DNA of 64,000 nt from Burkholderia sp. PAMC 26561 (GTDB taxonomy: Bacteria > Pseudomonadota > Gammaproteobacteria > Burkholderiales > Burkholderiaceae): NCBI RefSeq assembly GCF_001557535.2, contig NZ_CP014309.1, forward strand, positions 434,001 through 498,000. Direction: 5' to 3'. The notes under the pieces were generated by a model. It worked only from the letters and a program-made list of their open reading frames with translations, was not told the origin of the DNA and made no database searches. This document shows, one piece after another, positions 1 through 9,356 of the stretch. The translations under genes were made by a program, and so were the position numbers. Within the stretch, counting starts at the first letter, position 1. The number at the start of each line of letters is the position of its first letter.

Positions 1-54
1 GTCCACGAATTTGTGCATGACGGCCGGCATCTTCTCGGTTTTCCGTGCCACTAA
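1..54 (+). CDS. cbtB: CbtB, C-terminal end (partial)
   Basis: The reading frame is open at the left window edge and ends at TAA 52-54. The 17 visible residues (VHEFVHDGRHLLGFPCH) carry the histidine-rich tail ending in PCH that is typical of CbtB, the small single-pass subunit of the proposed cobalt transporter. It sits 13 bp upstream of cbtA, the usual order of the pair. Only the tail is visible, so the call rests on that motif and the neighbour. Confidence 0.75.
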   Translation, partial: VHEFVHDGRHLLGFPCH

Positions 55-67
55 ATGAGGTGCTGTC

Positions 68-811
68 ATGATCGGAAAATTGCTTATTCGAGGATTGGCC
101 GCGGGTTTCATTTCAAGCCTCATCACGTTTGGATTCGCCACCATAGCAGGCGAGCCCACAGTCGCCCGCGCGATAGCTTTCGAGGAAAGCGTTGCCACGG
201 CAAAGGGCGATGCTCCAGAGCCGGAACTCGTTAGTCGCAAGACGCAGGCTGGAATCGGCCTCTTTACGGCAGTTGCCGTGTATGGAACGTCCGTTGGCGG
301 GCTGTTTGCGTTGGTGTTTGCCTACGCGCACGGGCGATCGGGAAATTTGAGCGCTCGTGCGTTGTCTGGGTACCTTGCAGTAGGGGCGTTCGTAGCAATC
401 GTGCTGGTGCCTGGCATCAAATATCCAGCAAATCCGCCGTCGGTAGGCGAGCCTGGGACGATAGCCTATCGTACCGAGCTCTATTTCCTGATGTTGCTTG
501 TCTCTGTTGTCTCCATGGTCTTTGCTGTAAAGCTCCGCGGTGGACTTGAGCGTCGGCTCGGAGGATGGAATGCATCCATTGGCGCGGGAGCCGTATTCGT
601 CGCCATTATAGTCGCCGTGATGGCATTTCTGCCTAACATCAACGAGGTGCCGGCAGCATTTCCTGCTGTCCTCCTTTGGAGTTTCCGGATGGCAGCTTGG
701 GGGATGCACGCGATCCTTTGGGGCGGAACCGGGCTGCTGTTCGGAGCAATGAGCGCTCGCTTGTTGTCTGGCGCATACAATAGCCAGCGGCCACGACACT
801 TGCACGCCTAG
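68..811 (+). CDS. cbtA: CbtA-family cobalt transporter subunit
   Basis: A 247-residue integral membrane protein that resembles CbtA (PF09490), the partner of CbtB in predicted B12-regulated cobalt uptake. Hydrophobic segments are visible near residues 5-25, 65-85, 100-118, 140-155, 172-192 and 205-232, giving about six helices, with family-like stretches such as VPGIKYPANPP near residue 120. The start ATG 68 follows the GAGG at 57-60. cbtB directly upstream supports the assignment. In many bacteria the pair is under a cobalamin riboswitch; the region where one would lie is outside the window. Confidence 0.85.
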   Translation: MIGKLLIRGLAAGFISSLITFGFATIAGEPTVARAIAFEESVATAKGDAPEPELVSRKTQAGIGLFTAVAVYGTSVGGLFALVFAYAHGRSGNLSARALSGYLAVGAFVAIVLVPGIKYPANPPSVGEPGTIAYRTELYFLMLLVSVVSMVFAVKLRGGLERRLGGWNASIGAGAVFVAIIVAVMAFLPNINEVPAAFPAVLLWSFRMAAWGMHAILWGGTGLLFGAMSARLLSGAYNSQRPRHLHA

Positions 812-1294
812 CCTTTGTTCGCGAGAGCGTCCTTTGCGAGGACGGCTCTCGACTGCAACGAGAAGCGGTTGCCAAACCATTTTCCGCACGGAACAACTGT
901 TCGACAACGGGGCTCATTAAATTGCGGTCCGCACGCGTTCGATGAACAGGAAATACAGATCCCTGTCCGACGCTTGATCGCATCTCTTGACTCTAGATCA
1001 TGTAAATTTCACTATCGTTTTCAGGACAGAGTATTTTCTTGATCTATTATGGTGTATATGCAACAATTCATGCATTGATAGATTACCCAGATGAACATCA
1101 CCGAAAGCACCTTCGCCTTGGCAGTCTGGTGTGTCTCAAAACGTGTTTATCCGGCTGTCGATGCATGCGGTTTCGAGGCGCGAATACTCATGGACCCACG
1201 AACCGTTGCTGGCTAGCTAACATCACTGAAAATGTCGATGTGGGCTATCTGTGCGCATCGTAAACGCAATTGAGACTTTTATCTTGGACGCGAA
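812..1294. other. Intergenic, no gene recognised
   Basis: No convincing coding sequence is seen. The stretch is AT-richer than its neighbours and holds a MarR-operator-like motif at 1051-1066 about 230 bp before an MFS remnant. Short frames here have neither a ribosome-binding site nor recognisable content. Confidence 0.5.
1051..1066. promoter_or_regulatory. Candidate operator (GGTGTATATGCAACAA)
   Basis: The motif closely resembles those at 19466-19480 and 20872-20885 and shares the TATATGCA core of other sites in this window. Imperfect dyads of this kind are typical MarR-family operators. The gene it would control appears to be lost (MFS remnant at 1295). Confidence 0.4.
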
Positions 1295-1540
1295 ATGAGA
1301 ACACTGATTGAGAGGCAATTTTACCGACCGGAAGTCGTCTTGCCGTTGCTGATATTGACTGGCTTGATGGTTACGCTTGACTTCAATCTTCTGCAAGTAA
1401 GTCTGGTTGTGGTGCTACGTGGATTACGGCACCTCCTGGGTACGTTTAGCAAAAGACGCGTGGGTCTGCGGGCGTCAGGTGGCCGGGGAAATGCCGGGGA
1501 ACGGCGATGTCCTGTGATTGGACGGCTATGCGACTGCTGA
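1295..1540 (+). pseudogene. MFS transporter remnant (N-terminal only)
   Basis: The first 45 or so residues read like the start of a DHA2-type drug exporter: a short cytoplasmic lead, then helix 1 with LLILTGLMVTLDFNLLQVSL, comparable to the LDxxIVNVALP segment of the family. After about position 1430 the frame becomes arginine-rich and non-membrane, so the remaining 11-13 helices are missing. I read it as a truncated gene left by deletion. The ATG at 1295 has only a weak upstream GGA. The exact 3' breakpoint cannot be fixed by eye. Confidence 0.45.
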
Positions 1541-2072
1541 AGCGCCTCTTCGACCTTTAGCCATTGACCGGGTCCGCAATGGACGTAGGCGCAGTCGGGT
1601 CGCCGTTTTTGGAAGCGCGTACGCTCGCATATTGAGGTCAACAGGACCAGTCCCATACCTTTGCATCATTCGTTCAGTTTCTTGCCATATGTAACAATTG
1701 ATTGGGCAATTCTTGATCGTTGTCTCGGTGTAGTCCACACCGACCCGGACATACGTGTGCACGGACTGCTCATAGTTAGCGCTCTGAGCGCCAAAGCACA
1801 AGGACCTTGATGGATGCTGCTAACAATGTAAGAAATGAAAAAGCATAGCGATGAATTTACACAGGCTGCAAATAAAAGAAGCACAGCAGCTTGCCCACCC
1901 ATCTAACATTGTTATTAGGCCGTATGGGGGAGCTAACGACATTACATCGCAACGTAAGTAGTGCATTGATTTTGGCTGCTCGCCGCTGGCGCCGAACTTG
2001 CGCCGCTGTGCTAAGGAATTCAATGTTTCAGAGGCTTGTGCGGCCGCATTGTTAGCGGCCTAAAGACTGGAT
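1541..2072. other. Degraded region, possible unrecognised minus-strand frame
   Basis: There is no clear gene. On the minus strand a 91-residue frame (1801 to 1526) has a protein-like stretch rich in aromatic residues and cysteine (around CPINCYIWQETERMM), but it lacks a convincing ribosome-binding site and its end runs into arginine-rich sequence. I do not recognise it. It may be a remnant of the same event that truncated the flanking MFS and MarR genes. Confidence 0.3.
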
Positions 2073-2438
2073 GTGGCGGTGCGTCAGACAACTCTGGCTG
2101 AGCACGTGGGGATTGAAGGCGCATCGCTCGTGCGTTTGCTGGACCAACTTTGTGATGCAGGACTTGTTCGGCGCGTTTCCGATCCGGAGGATAAGCGGGC
2201 CAAGATTGTCTCTTTGACGGATCGCGGCCGCACCGCTGCCGTGGAAATGGAGCAGCGGATAATCGCGTTGCATTCGAGAATGTTGGGCGATGTAAGCGCC
2301 TCGGAATTTGAAACGACATTGCGCGTATTAACTGCTTTCAGTGCAACAGATCAAAGTGAAGATGATATGAGCGACGAACTCCGGTTAGCGGGGGGAAGTT
2401 TGCAAGAGGGCAGTGCTGGTCCATTCAACGGATCCTGA
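2073..2438 (+). pseudogene. MarR-family regulator, N-terminally truncated
   Basis: The 121-residue frame starts inside a MarR/SlyA domain. It has the recognition helix region (QTTLAEHVGIEGASLVRLLDQL), the wing with the DPEDKRAK motif, and the start of the C-terminal dimerisation helix. The N-terminal helices that precede this by about 50-60 residues are absent, and an in-frame TAA lies 12 bp upstream at 2061. Full-length members have about 145-160 residues, so it is almost certainly non-functional. It may once have regulated the neighbouring MFS remnant. Confidence 0.7.
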
Positions 2439-2650
2439 CACGCATATGCCAACGCGGGTCCGTTGACGAGTTACGACGCGCTGACACAGGATTTTTTAGT
2501 ATCGCGGCACCGTTTGATGTCGACATTTGTATGCGATGCCGGACGGCGCTTTCATAGCTTGGCGGAAGTTGTGGGAGCACCGGCGGTCGCGTAGAAAATG
2601 GCGAGGTCCACCAACCAGCTCAAATTTTTCCCGCTCGGCGTCTCAGCGGG

Positions 2651-3058
2651 CTACGTCGACTCGACGCCCATCATCTTGTCTATCGTCGAGGCAAGTATCA
2701 TCGCGTTGCGATTTTGCGGGGGGAAACGTCCAATAGAAGGGCGGTAGACCGCTTCCCCCCGAGCGATTGTTGCCCCGCTTACAGCACACGAACCAGACGC
2801 GCGAGCCGACCCAAGTCGCCAGAGTTGCGCGCCATAGTGCGCAACAGTTGGATCGCACCACTCGACTGTTACCGTGGTGGGCGAAGTACGGTCGGTGACT
2901 CGAACTACGTAGTTCTTGGACCGGGGACACGTAGAATCGAAGGCAGACTTTGCATTTGCGACCGGCTTCTTCGATCGTACTCCATTCTCGCTGGAGACGG
3001 TGCGTAGCGCCTCAATCGTCTGGATCCAGGGGCTTGCTTCTTCTAGCTCGTTCAACAT
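2651..3058 (-). CDS. DUF3331 domain protein
   Basis: This 135-residue soluble protein matches the pattern I know for DUF3331, a family of unknown function found mostly in Burkholderiaceae. Key stretches are VRVTDRTSPTTVTVEWCDPT, HYGAQLWRLGSARASGSC, IARGEAVYRPSIGR and a terminal NRNAMILAS. The start ATG 3058 is preceded by GAGGACGT, a good ribosome-binding site. Several cysteines (near 43, 69 and 91) could bind metal, which is inference only. No functional partner is evident, and it lies alone between remnants. Confidence 0.65.
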   Translation of the reverse strand: MLNELEEASPWIQTIEALRTVSSENGVRSKKPVANAKSAFDSTCPRSKNYVVRVTDRTSPTTVTVEWCDPTVAHYGAQLWRLGSARASGSCAVSGATIARGEAVYRPSIGRFPPQNRNAMILASTIDKMMGVEST

Positions 3059-3539
3059 GCTTACGTCCTCACAGATTGCGTAGCCTTGGCCGCTGGGCGG
3101 ATACTTGATAGCATTAAACTAATCGCTTTAGTGACGTGTGAACTTCGTCATTAAAAGTCACAAGGTGAGGGCGTGCACCGGCATTACCGACTTGTCGCGG
3201 GCGTGGGATAGTTCAATCGCCGCACTATAGGTGCGATGCAGGTTGTCCAGCGCAGAACTGACAGGTGTGGACTACCGTTCGTTCACTATGCGCAAGTAGT
3301 CATCGCTCGACAAGATATCCTTAGGTAGGTATTAGGCCGAATTCATAAAAATTTTTGAACTGACGAACTGTGGCGTCGCGGAGCAGTCGTTTTAGTTCGA
3401 GTGACCTTGCCGAATCTCTGCGCGGTTAGCTGCTGTGGTCGGTCTGGCCTACTCTCTTGGGGTGTGGCGCTGGAGTTGTCCCGCGGGCACACGGGCGCAA
3501 ACCCCAAAAGGTTTCATGCGCTCCTAGGCCTGCGTCGAA
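3059..3539. other. Intergenic, nothing recognised
   Basis: About 480 bp with no convincing gene, RNA or repeat. It separates the 5' end of the DUF3331 gene from the 3' end of the MFS gene. Confidence 0.5.
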
Positions 3540-5096
3540 TCATTCGCCAGCAACAAACATAGCCTCGTCATCTCCAACAGGGGCTTGCGCCGGATCTCGC
3601 GAATAGAAAGCTAACGTCAGCAATAGCGATGTAATTGCAACGGCGGCGGCGGCAATGGCCGCATACGCAAAACCTGACTGGAAGGCTTCGCGCAATGCAT
3701 TGCCGACGGAGACTTTCAAATCGTCGGGGATAGCATGTAACGCAGCAGCGGCGTCGCCGGCAGAGAACCGCTTCGATATCTCAGCTGCGCGCAAGGGCTC
3801 AATACCCAGTTGCTGTGCGAGAGGCGCAAAACGTTTAGTTGCCTTTACTACCAGGATAGCGCCAAGGGCCGCGACACCAAACAGCAACACGGTGAATCGC
3901 GTTGTACCTCCGATACCGGAACCCATCCCCGCCCGACTTGCCGGAATAGCACCCTGCATGGCCTTGGCCGTCTCGCCGTTCAAAATCCCAGCACCGATAC
4001 CTGCCGCCAGCATACCGATCGCGAACGGCGTGTAAGAAACATCTAGATGGGCAAGCAATGCCAATGCAAGGTCGGCAGTCGCAGTAATGGTGAGGCCTAG
4101 CCCCAGAGAGAACCGTTGCGACCAGTGAAATCGGGCAAGCAGGCGTGGAACGAGAAACATCGGAAGCGCGAATGGCAGCATCGAGATGCCGGCTCTCATC
4201 GGTGACAGGCCGAACGCGTTTTGCAGATAGAGCGGGAGGTAGAAGATCAAGACCTGAGCGCCGGCCGCGTAACCCATCATTGCGAACGCAGCGCCGACGA
4301 ATGATTTGGACCGGAACAGCGCCAGATCGAACATCGGTCGCGAGACGTTCTTTTCTACAACAATAAACGAGATAAGTAGCGCGATGCCAAAAACCAGGCG
4401 CAGGAGCACCGTCGTGGTCAACCATCCAACCGCGTTACCGTCGATCACTGCCCACGTCAAAAGAAAGAGGCCGCTACTAAACGTCCCGATGCCAATATAG
4501 TCCAGTCCCTTCGCGTCAGGGTCGCGAGACTCCGGGACAAGCTTCAGAATCCCGGCGATAAGTGCGACGCAGATTGGGATGTTGATGAGGAAGGCCCACT
4601 GCCAGCCGAAGACACTGGAAATCACACCCCCGATTATTGGGCCACACGTGATTGCGATACCTAGACTGGACCCCCAGAACGCAAATGCCTTCGCCCGCTC
4701 GCCACCTTGGAAAATGTGGTTGATCAACGCCAACGAAGAGGTCATGACCAGGCTGGCTCCGACACCTTGCACTGCTCTTGCCAGGTCTAGTACCAGCGGC
4801 ACTTTAGCCAATCCGCAGAACAGCGATGCCAGCGCAAAAATGGCCATGCCCACTACAGCGGCGAGGCGTCTGCCAACTTTGTCACTAAACGAACCGGCCG
4901 GAAGCAACAGAGCCGCAAATGGAAGGACATATGCTGTGATAACCCACTGGACTTCACCGAAGTCCGCATTCAACGATCGTGAAATCGTAGGTAGTGCGAC
5001 CGCGACGATGTTTGAGTCAAGCATTACAAGTGATGAGACCGTTGAGACGACAAAGAGAATCGCTCGCTTGTTGGCGGGTGAGGTTGTTGCGTCCAT
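3540..5096 (-). CDS. DHA2-family MFS drug exporter
   Basis: A 518-residue major facilitator of the EmrB/QacA type (14 predicted helices), presumably a proton-driven exporter of small toxic compounds across the inner membrane. Helix 1 carries LDSNIVAVALPTISR, followed by the motif A region GSFSDKVGRR and motif C-like glycine-rich helix 5 (SSLGIAITCGPIIGG). A longer frame opens at 5306, but the upstream 70 residues are hydrophilic and not family-like. ATG 5096 (MDATTSP) has AGGAAA upstream and is preferred. No adaptor or outer-membrane partner is adjacent. A perfect palindrome at 5643 lies upstream. Confidence 0.85.
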   Translation of the reverse strand: MDATTSPANKRAILFVVSTVSSLVMLDSNIVAVALPTISRSLNADFGEVQWVITAYVLPFAALLLPAGSFSDKVGRRLAAVVGMAIFALASLFCGLAKVPLVLDLARAVQGVGASLVMTSSLALINHIFQGGERAKAFAFWGSSLGIAITCGPIIGGVISSVFGWQWAFLINIPICVALIAGILKLVPESRDPDAKGLDYIGIGTFSSGLFLLTWAVIDGNAVGWLTTTVLLRLVFGIALLISFIVVEKNVSRPMFDLALFRSKSFVGAAFAMMGYAAGAQVLIFYLPLYLQNAFGLSPMRAGISMLPFALPMFLVPRLLARFHWSQRFSLGLGLTITATADLALALLAHLDVSYTPFAIGMLAAGIGAGILNGETAKAMQGAIPASRAGMGSGIGGTTRFTVLLFGVAALGAILVVKATKRFAPLAQQLGIEPLRAAEISKRFSAGDAAAALHAIPDDLKVSVGNALREAFQSGFAYAAIAAAAVAITSLLLTLAFYSRDPAQAPVGDDEAMFVAGE

Positions 5097-5789
5097 AATC
5101 GAATTTCCTATCTTGTTAAACGACTCCGCCTGCATCAACCTATGTACAGCATGCGATCCGCGTCCGACTGCATCCGAATTGCGGAATGGCAGGATTTGCA
5201 ACGCACCGGAGCCGCGTTTTTGCTGGCGAACAATGGGTTTTATATCTACCGAGCAGAAGCCGCCCCGGTCGGTTGCGTGAACGGCATCTGAAGACGTCGC
5301 ACGCATGCTACCTGCTTAAACCTTATGTCACGCGATTGCTGAGCAGGGGTAAAGTGCTCCACGATTTCGGCCAACCTTTGAATGAACTGAACTAAGCAAG
5401 CGACGTGTAGCCGTGGCCAAGTCGACAGTGCGTTCAAACTATGACAGGCCGCCAGCGCCACACCGCTCGTGTTACCAGCTTGTTTCGAGTAGAAGTGAGA
5501 GTATAAGCACGTATTTGACCGGATTTTTCACGAACTAAATATGCCTTTGACCGGTTTTCGGCAGCGCCGCATAACTCTGCGCACGCAATACGATCGAACC
5601 AGTAGATTAGCAAACTGACTATGCGAGGACAGATAGGCGTATTTGCATATGCAACGTAGACGGTCAATATTGGATAGGGGTGTCTGGGATAGGACAAATA
5701 CTCACGGCGGGGCATAGGCCATACCTAAGGACGATTGCGCAGCCGTGCGACGGACAACATAGTCAGTTCGTGGCAATGTACTCGCGGGG
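5097..5789. other. Intergenic upstream of MFS gene, interrupted by IS
   Basis: No gene is recognised. It contains the promoter side of the MFS gene and the TTGCATATGCAA palindrome at 5643-5654. The right flank of the IS (6933-7167), rejoined to it, does not give a recognised protein. Confidence 0.45.
5643..5654. promoter_or_regulatory. Candidate operator, perfect palindrome TTGCATATGCAA
   Basis: A perfect 12-bp palindrome identical to the core of the site 10 bp before the MarR gene start at 19976. It may be bound by that MarR or a close relative. It is about 550 bp upstream of the MFS start, so the controlled gene is uncertain. Confidence 0.4.
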
Positions 5790-6924
5790 GGGCGTTGTTG
5801 CATTAATCCGGTTGTCGCGCGGAGGCGTGACGTTTACGCGCAACGGTCGGGGCGGCACCTCTGTTAACTCTTTGTGGAACTGCGTAGATTCTCGATATTT
5901 GGCGGGAAGATGCGCAAGGACGAACGCAACAGCTGCGAGCCCAAAGGGGTCTATCGCGTCAGGAATTGGTCGGAGTACAACGCGGGGCTGATCGCACGAG
6001 GCAGCGTGACTATGTGGATCAATGAGAGCGCATTGACGATGGTAAGCGAAGCGGAACCCGTGGTGCGCGGCAGGCCGCACGTCTACTCGGATGCACTTAT
6101 TCAGGCACTGCTCACGCTCAAGCAGGTGTACCACTTGACGTTGCGAGCCGCCCAGGGCTTCGCGCAAAGTCTGCGGGAGCTTGCGTTCGCCGAGCTCCCT
6201 GTGCCGAACTACACGACACTGAGCCGGCGCGCGCAGGATCTGAAGGTGGCGCTACCCGTCACACCCAGTGGTGAACCGCTGCATCTGGTCGTGGACAGCA
6301 CGGGCGTCAAGCTCTACGGCGAAGGTGAATGGAAGGTTCGCAAGCACGGCTATTCGAAGCGGCGCACCTGGCGTAAGGTCCATCTGGGACTGGACGCGAA
6401 GACCGGTCAGGTGCGCGCGGCACTGATGACGCATCAGGATGTCGATGACGCGAGCGTATTGCCCGGGCTGCTGGACCAGATCCCCGCAGACGAACCTATC
6501 GAGACGATCGGCGGTGACGGTGCGTACGATACGAAGCGCTGCCATGCAGCGATTGCAGCGCGCGGCGCCGCGCCCTCGATTCCACCGCGCGAAGGGGCAA
6601 AGCCCTGGCCTGAGTGCACGCCCGGCGCAAGCTGGCGCAACGAGGCGATCGGAGACATCGTGCGAGACGGTCGAGGCGAATGGAAGAAGCGCAGCGGCTA
6701 TCACCGGCGTTCGCTCGTCGAGAACACGATGTACCGCTTTAAGATACTTACGGGTAATCGTCTGTGGTCGCGCCGCATCGGTTCGCAAGCGACCGAGATG
6801 GCGATCCGCGTCGGCGTCGTGAACCGAATGGCGGTACTTGCACGCCCTCAGTCCGTTCGCATTGCTTGAATTTAAGATCACAGGAGACGTTGTGTCTTCA
6901 TGCTCGATTTACGCAACAACGCCC
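5790..6924 (+). mobile_element. IS5-family (IS903-like) insertion sequence, complete
   Basis: The ends match as inverted repeats: GGGCGTTGTTGCATTAATC at the left and the reverse complement of GCGTAAATCG-flanked GCAACAACGCC at the right, close to the IS903 terminal consensus. The 8-9 bp sequence (C)TCGCGGGG is directly repeated on both sides (5782-5789 and 6925-6932), a target duplication of the length made by the IS903 group. The exact boundary is ambiguous by 1 bp. An intact transposase and intact duplication indicate a recent insertion. Confidence 0.8.
5910..6869 (+). CDS. IS5-family transposase
   Basis: The 319-residue transposase starts at ATG 5910 (MRKDERNSC); a longer frame from 5874 is possible. 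It carries the DUF4096-like N-terminal part, then the DDE catalytic domain: first D in LVVDSTGVKLYG, second D in IGGDGAYDT, and the final E in YHRRSLVENTMYRFK. The frame is unbroken, so the element may be active. It catalyses cut-and-paste movement of the surrounding IS. Confidence 0.9.
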   Translation: MRKDERNSCEPKGVYRVRNWSEYNAGLIARGSVTMWINESALTMVSEAEPVVRGRPHVYSDALIQALLTLKQVYHLTLRAAQGFAQSLRELAFAELPVPNYTTLSRRAQDLKVALPVTPSGEPLHLVVDSTGVKLYGEGEWKVRKHGYSKRRTWRKVHLGLDAKTGQVRAALMTHQDVDDASVLPGLLDQIPADEPIETIGGDGAYDTKRCHAAIAARGAAPSIPPREGAKPWPECTPGASWRNEAIGDIVRDGRGEWKKRSGYHRRSLVENTMYRFKILTGNRLWSRRIGSQATEMAIRVGVVNRMAVLARPQSVRIA

Positions 6925-7167
6925 TCGCGGGGCCTTGGAGTTATTACAGCTCGGGTTTTGCGGCCAACTCTTTCCAGGAGAATTTTGGACGATGTCGCGC
7001 GACGTGTTCTCCAGCTAAGACGCGAGACATCGCGAGTATGGACGACTCATACCTGCATACATGCCAGCTACGTTTACCTCGAGCAAATCCCTATTTTCCA
7101 GACTGTCGCGCTTACTCTTAACGGCGGTCTGCGCAAATAGTGACTAATCCAAATCAGGATCTGAAAT

Positions 7168-8055
7168 ATGAGTGGCGAACTGTTTTTGATTACCGGTGCT
7201 ACCGGCGCAACCGGCGGGCATGCAATCGCAGAGTTGCTGGCAAAAGGTGCCGCGGTACGGGCCATGGTACACAGTCAGGACGAGCGGGCGGAAAAACTTA
7301 AGGCGTCGGGTGTGGACGTGGTACTGGGTGACCTTCTCGATCCGCAGGCAGTTCGTAGAGCGGTTGACGGTGCAACTGGCGCGTACTTTGTCTACCCCAT
7401 TCATCATGGAAAACTGGCCGATGCCTCGGCCTATTTCGCGGAGGCGGCGAAGCAGGTCAAGTTGCGCTCAATCGTTAATATGTCTCAAATATCAGCGCGA
7501 CCAGACGCAGTTAGCTATGCAGCACTGTCCCATTGGTATGGCGAACGCATATTTGACTGGGCTGGAATTCCGGTAACGCATTTGCGCCCGACATTCTTTA
7601 TGGAATGGCTTATGTACGGATTCCAACTTCCGCTTATCGCAAACCACGATTTGCTGAAAGTGCCGGCAGGCGAAGGTAGGCACGCCCCTATTGCCGCTGA
7701 AGATCAAGGGCGGGTTATCGCGAACACTTTGCTGAATCCGGCCGACCATGCGGGGAAGACCTACAATCTGTTCGGCGCCGCCGAGGTGAACCATGCAGAG
7801 CTTGCAGCGGCGGTTGGCGAAGCGCTTGGGCGGAAGATGACCTACGAGAACGAAAGCTTCGACGCATTCGAAGCACGCCTCGCGCAGGTCGGAATGACAC
7901 CGTACTTCATTCAACATATCGTAAATGTGTACCGCGACTACAACGCGGGTGTGTTTGCCGGAACAAACGACGTTGTTCAGCGGCTAACCGGACGCGCCCC
8001 GGTGACTGTGGGAGAATATGTCAAGGCGAACCTCAGCCGCTTCCAACCAGGCTAG
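7168..8055 (+). CDS. NmrA/HSCARG-type NAD(P)-binding protein
   Basis: A 295-residue atypical short-chain dehydrogenase. The Rossmann glycine motif ITGATGATGGH is at residues 8-18 and is followed by a typical beta-alpha-beta nucleotide fold. The family includes redox sensors (NmrA, HSCARG) and quinone or azo reductases (QorB type); which applies is not visible. ATG 7168 follows AGGAT. A second, frameshifted member with the same layout lies at 21159-22029 (compare HAPIAAEDQGRVIA with FAPIAASDIGRIVA), so the two are paralogues. Isolated from operon partners. Confidence 0.8.
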   Translation: MSGELFLITGATGATGGHAIAELLAKGAAVRAMVHSQDERAEKLKASGVDVVLGDLLDPQAVRRAVDGATGAYFVYPIHHGKLADASAYFAEAAKQVKLRSIVNMSQISARPDAVSYAALSHWYGERIFDWAGIPVTHLRPTFFMEWLMYGFQLPLIANHDLLKVPAGEGRHAPIAAEDQGRVIANTLLNPADHAGKTYNLFGAAEVNHAELAAAVGEALGRKMTYENESFDAFEARLAQVGMTPYFIQHIVNVYRDYNAGVFAGTNDVVQRLTGRAPVTVGEYVKANLSRFQPG

Positions 8056-8593
8056 GTATTGATGAGACTGCGCGCAGGAATGTCGTGTAAGTTTGAGTCG
8101 GTCGGCTGCCGGCGCGATGTTCGGCCGACCTCATTTTACCTCCGCCGCTTACATCAGATCACCGTTTGCACCTGCGTCCCGGATGCTCATTTAACCCGGG
8201 ATGTCAATGGTCTGCTAATCTAAGGAATTGCTTAGGGCGGCGTTTACGTAAGGGCAGGTGGCTAGGACCGAACGAGCATCAATGCCGGTGTGAGTGAAAG
8301 ATCAACATACAACTGACGAACTCCGATCAAACGCGGTCGTGTTTGAGGCGCCCGTTGCAGACCCAAAGGCGAAGGTAGCTAAGATTGCATTGAGGGCGGA
8401 CAAGCTGCGCGCAAAAAACGCCTTTCCCGCGGCAACCTCCTTGCCGTGTAACCCTATCAAGTGACATTTGTTCGCCACGTTCCTGTAGATGTCGAGCGAA
8501 TTCCGTACACCGCTTCGGATCGCTTTGTTTCGATGCTGTTTTGTCGCAGGACTGATATCTTGTATCAAGCTTGAACTATTCGTGGAGGTCAAA
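8056..8593. other. Intergenic, nothing recognised
   Basis: About 540 bp. Frames on the minus strand here are mainly the antisense of the DUF2513-like gene. No RNA or repeat was identified. Confidence 0.45.
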
Positions 8594-8953
8594 ATGCGTA
8601 GAAACACCGAACTTCTCATCAGTATCCTTTCCTTCATGCAAGACGATGACAAGCCGACGCAATGCTGTAAGGACATCGAGAAAGGCGCGGGCGAAAAAGA
8701 GGGGCACAATTGGTCCGAGGTGAGACTCCATTTGGCATTGCTTAAGGATATGGGGATGGTGACCGAATGCACCACGCCAGCAGAGTATCGGTTGACCAGC
8801 GCCGGATACGACGTGATTGAAAGTCCAGATCCAGTTGGGCAAATTCAAACCTGGGCTAAAATGTCTAGCGGCAATAACACGCCCAGCACTCCGTCTTTTT
8901 CCACGGAAAAACATCCGCTACCTCCTGCAGTTCGCAGTCAACGTTTCAGTTGA
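8594..8953 (+). CDS. DUF2513-like small protein
   Basis: A 119-residue protein whose first 80 residues match the winged-helix-like pattern of DUF2513: MRRNTELLISILSFMQ, a middle helix VRLHLALLKDMGMV, and the ending YRLTSAGYDVIES. DUF2513 proteins are often phage- or island-encoded and may bind DNA, but their function is unknown. A longer frame opens at 8489, yet GGAGG at 8583-8587 is placed ideally for ATG 8594. The last 35 residues are low-complexity (Ser/Thr/Pro). Confidence 0.65.
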   Translation: MRRNTELLISILSFMQDDDKPTQCCKDIEKGAGEKEGHNWSEVRLHLALLKDMGMVTECTTPAEYRLTSAGYDVIESPDPVGQIQTWAKMSSGNNTPSTPSFSTEKHPLPPAVRSQRFS

Positions 8954-9356
8954 TTTAACGCGATCACTGGGCACTACCTGGTGCTTCTCGCTGGAAACAC
9001 GATTTCATGAACTTGGGCGTTACGTTGCGCCGAATTTTTCGCCAGCGGGCGGCTTTTACTGGTTAAAAGCGTCGTTCAGCCGCTTGCGGTCGAGCCAATT
9101 GCAAAAACATTACGAGCCAGATACCGATGACGCCTGGCGGGCTCAAAACTGAAGCGCAACACCAAAGCGTTTGCAGTCAATCGAGTTGTCTCGCTCTATC
9201 GATACGGTGGCGATAAGTCGATCTACGCCGAGCCGAGTCCTAGCGAGTCTGCGTCGCCAATCAGTTGGACATTTTGGTTAAAGGGCTAAGGCGCTCAGCC
9301 GGCAAGATGAGGCTTGATTGTCGGTATACGACCGCTCATCTTGCGGTACTGACGGC
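8954..9356. other. Intergenic, nothing recognised
   Basis: About 400 bp between the DUF2513-like gene and the convergent efflux operon end. No gene or clear terminator was seen. Confidence 0.45.

Noticed and set aside
113..907. 264-residue minus-strand frame opposite cbtA
   Set aside because: It is the antisense of a convincing membrane protein gene, with arginine- and histidine-rich non-family content.
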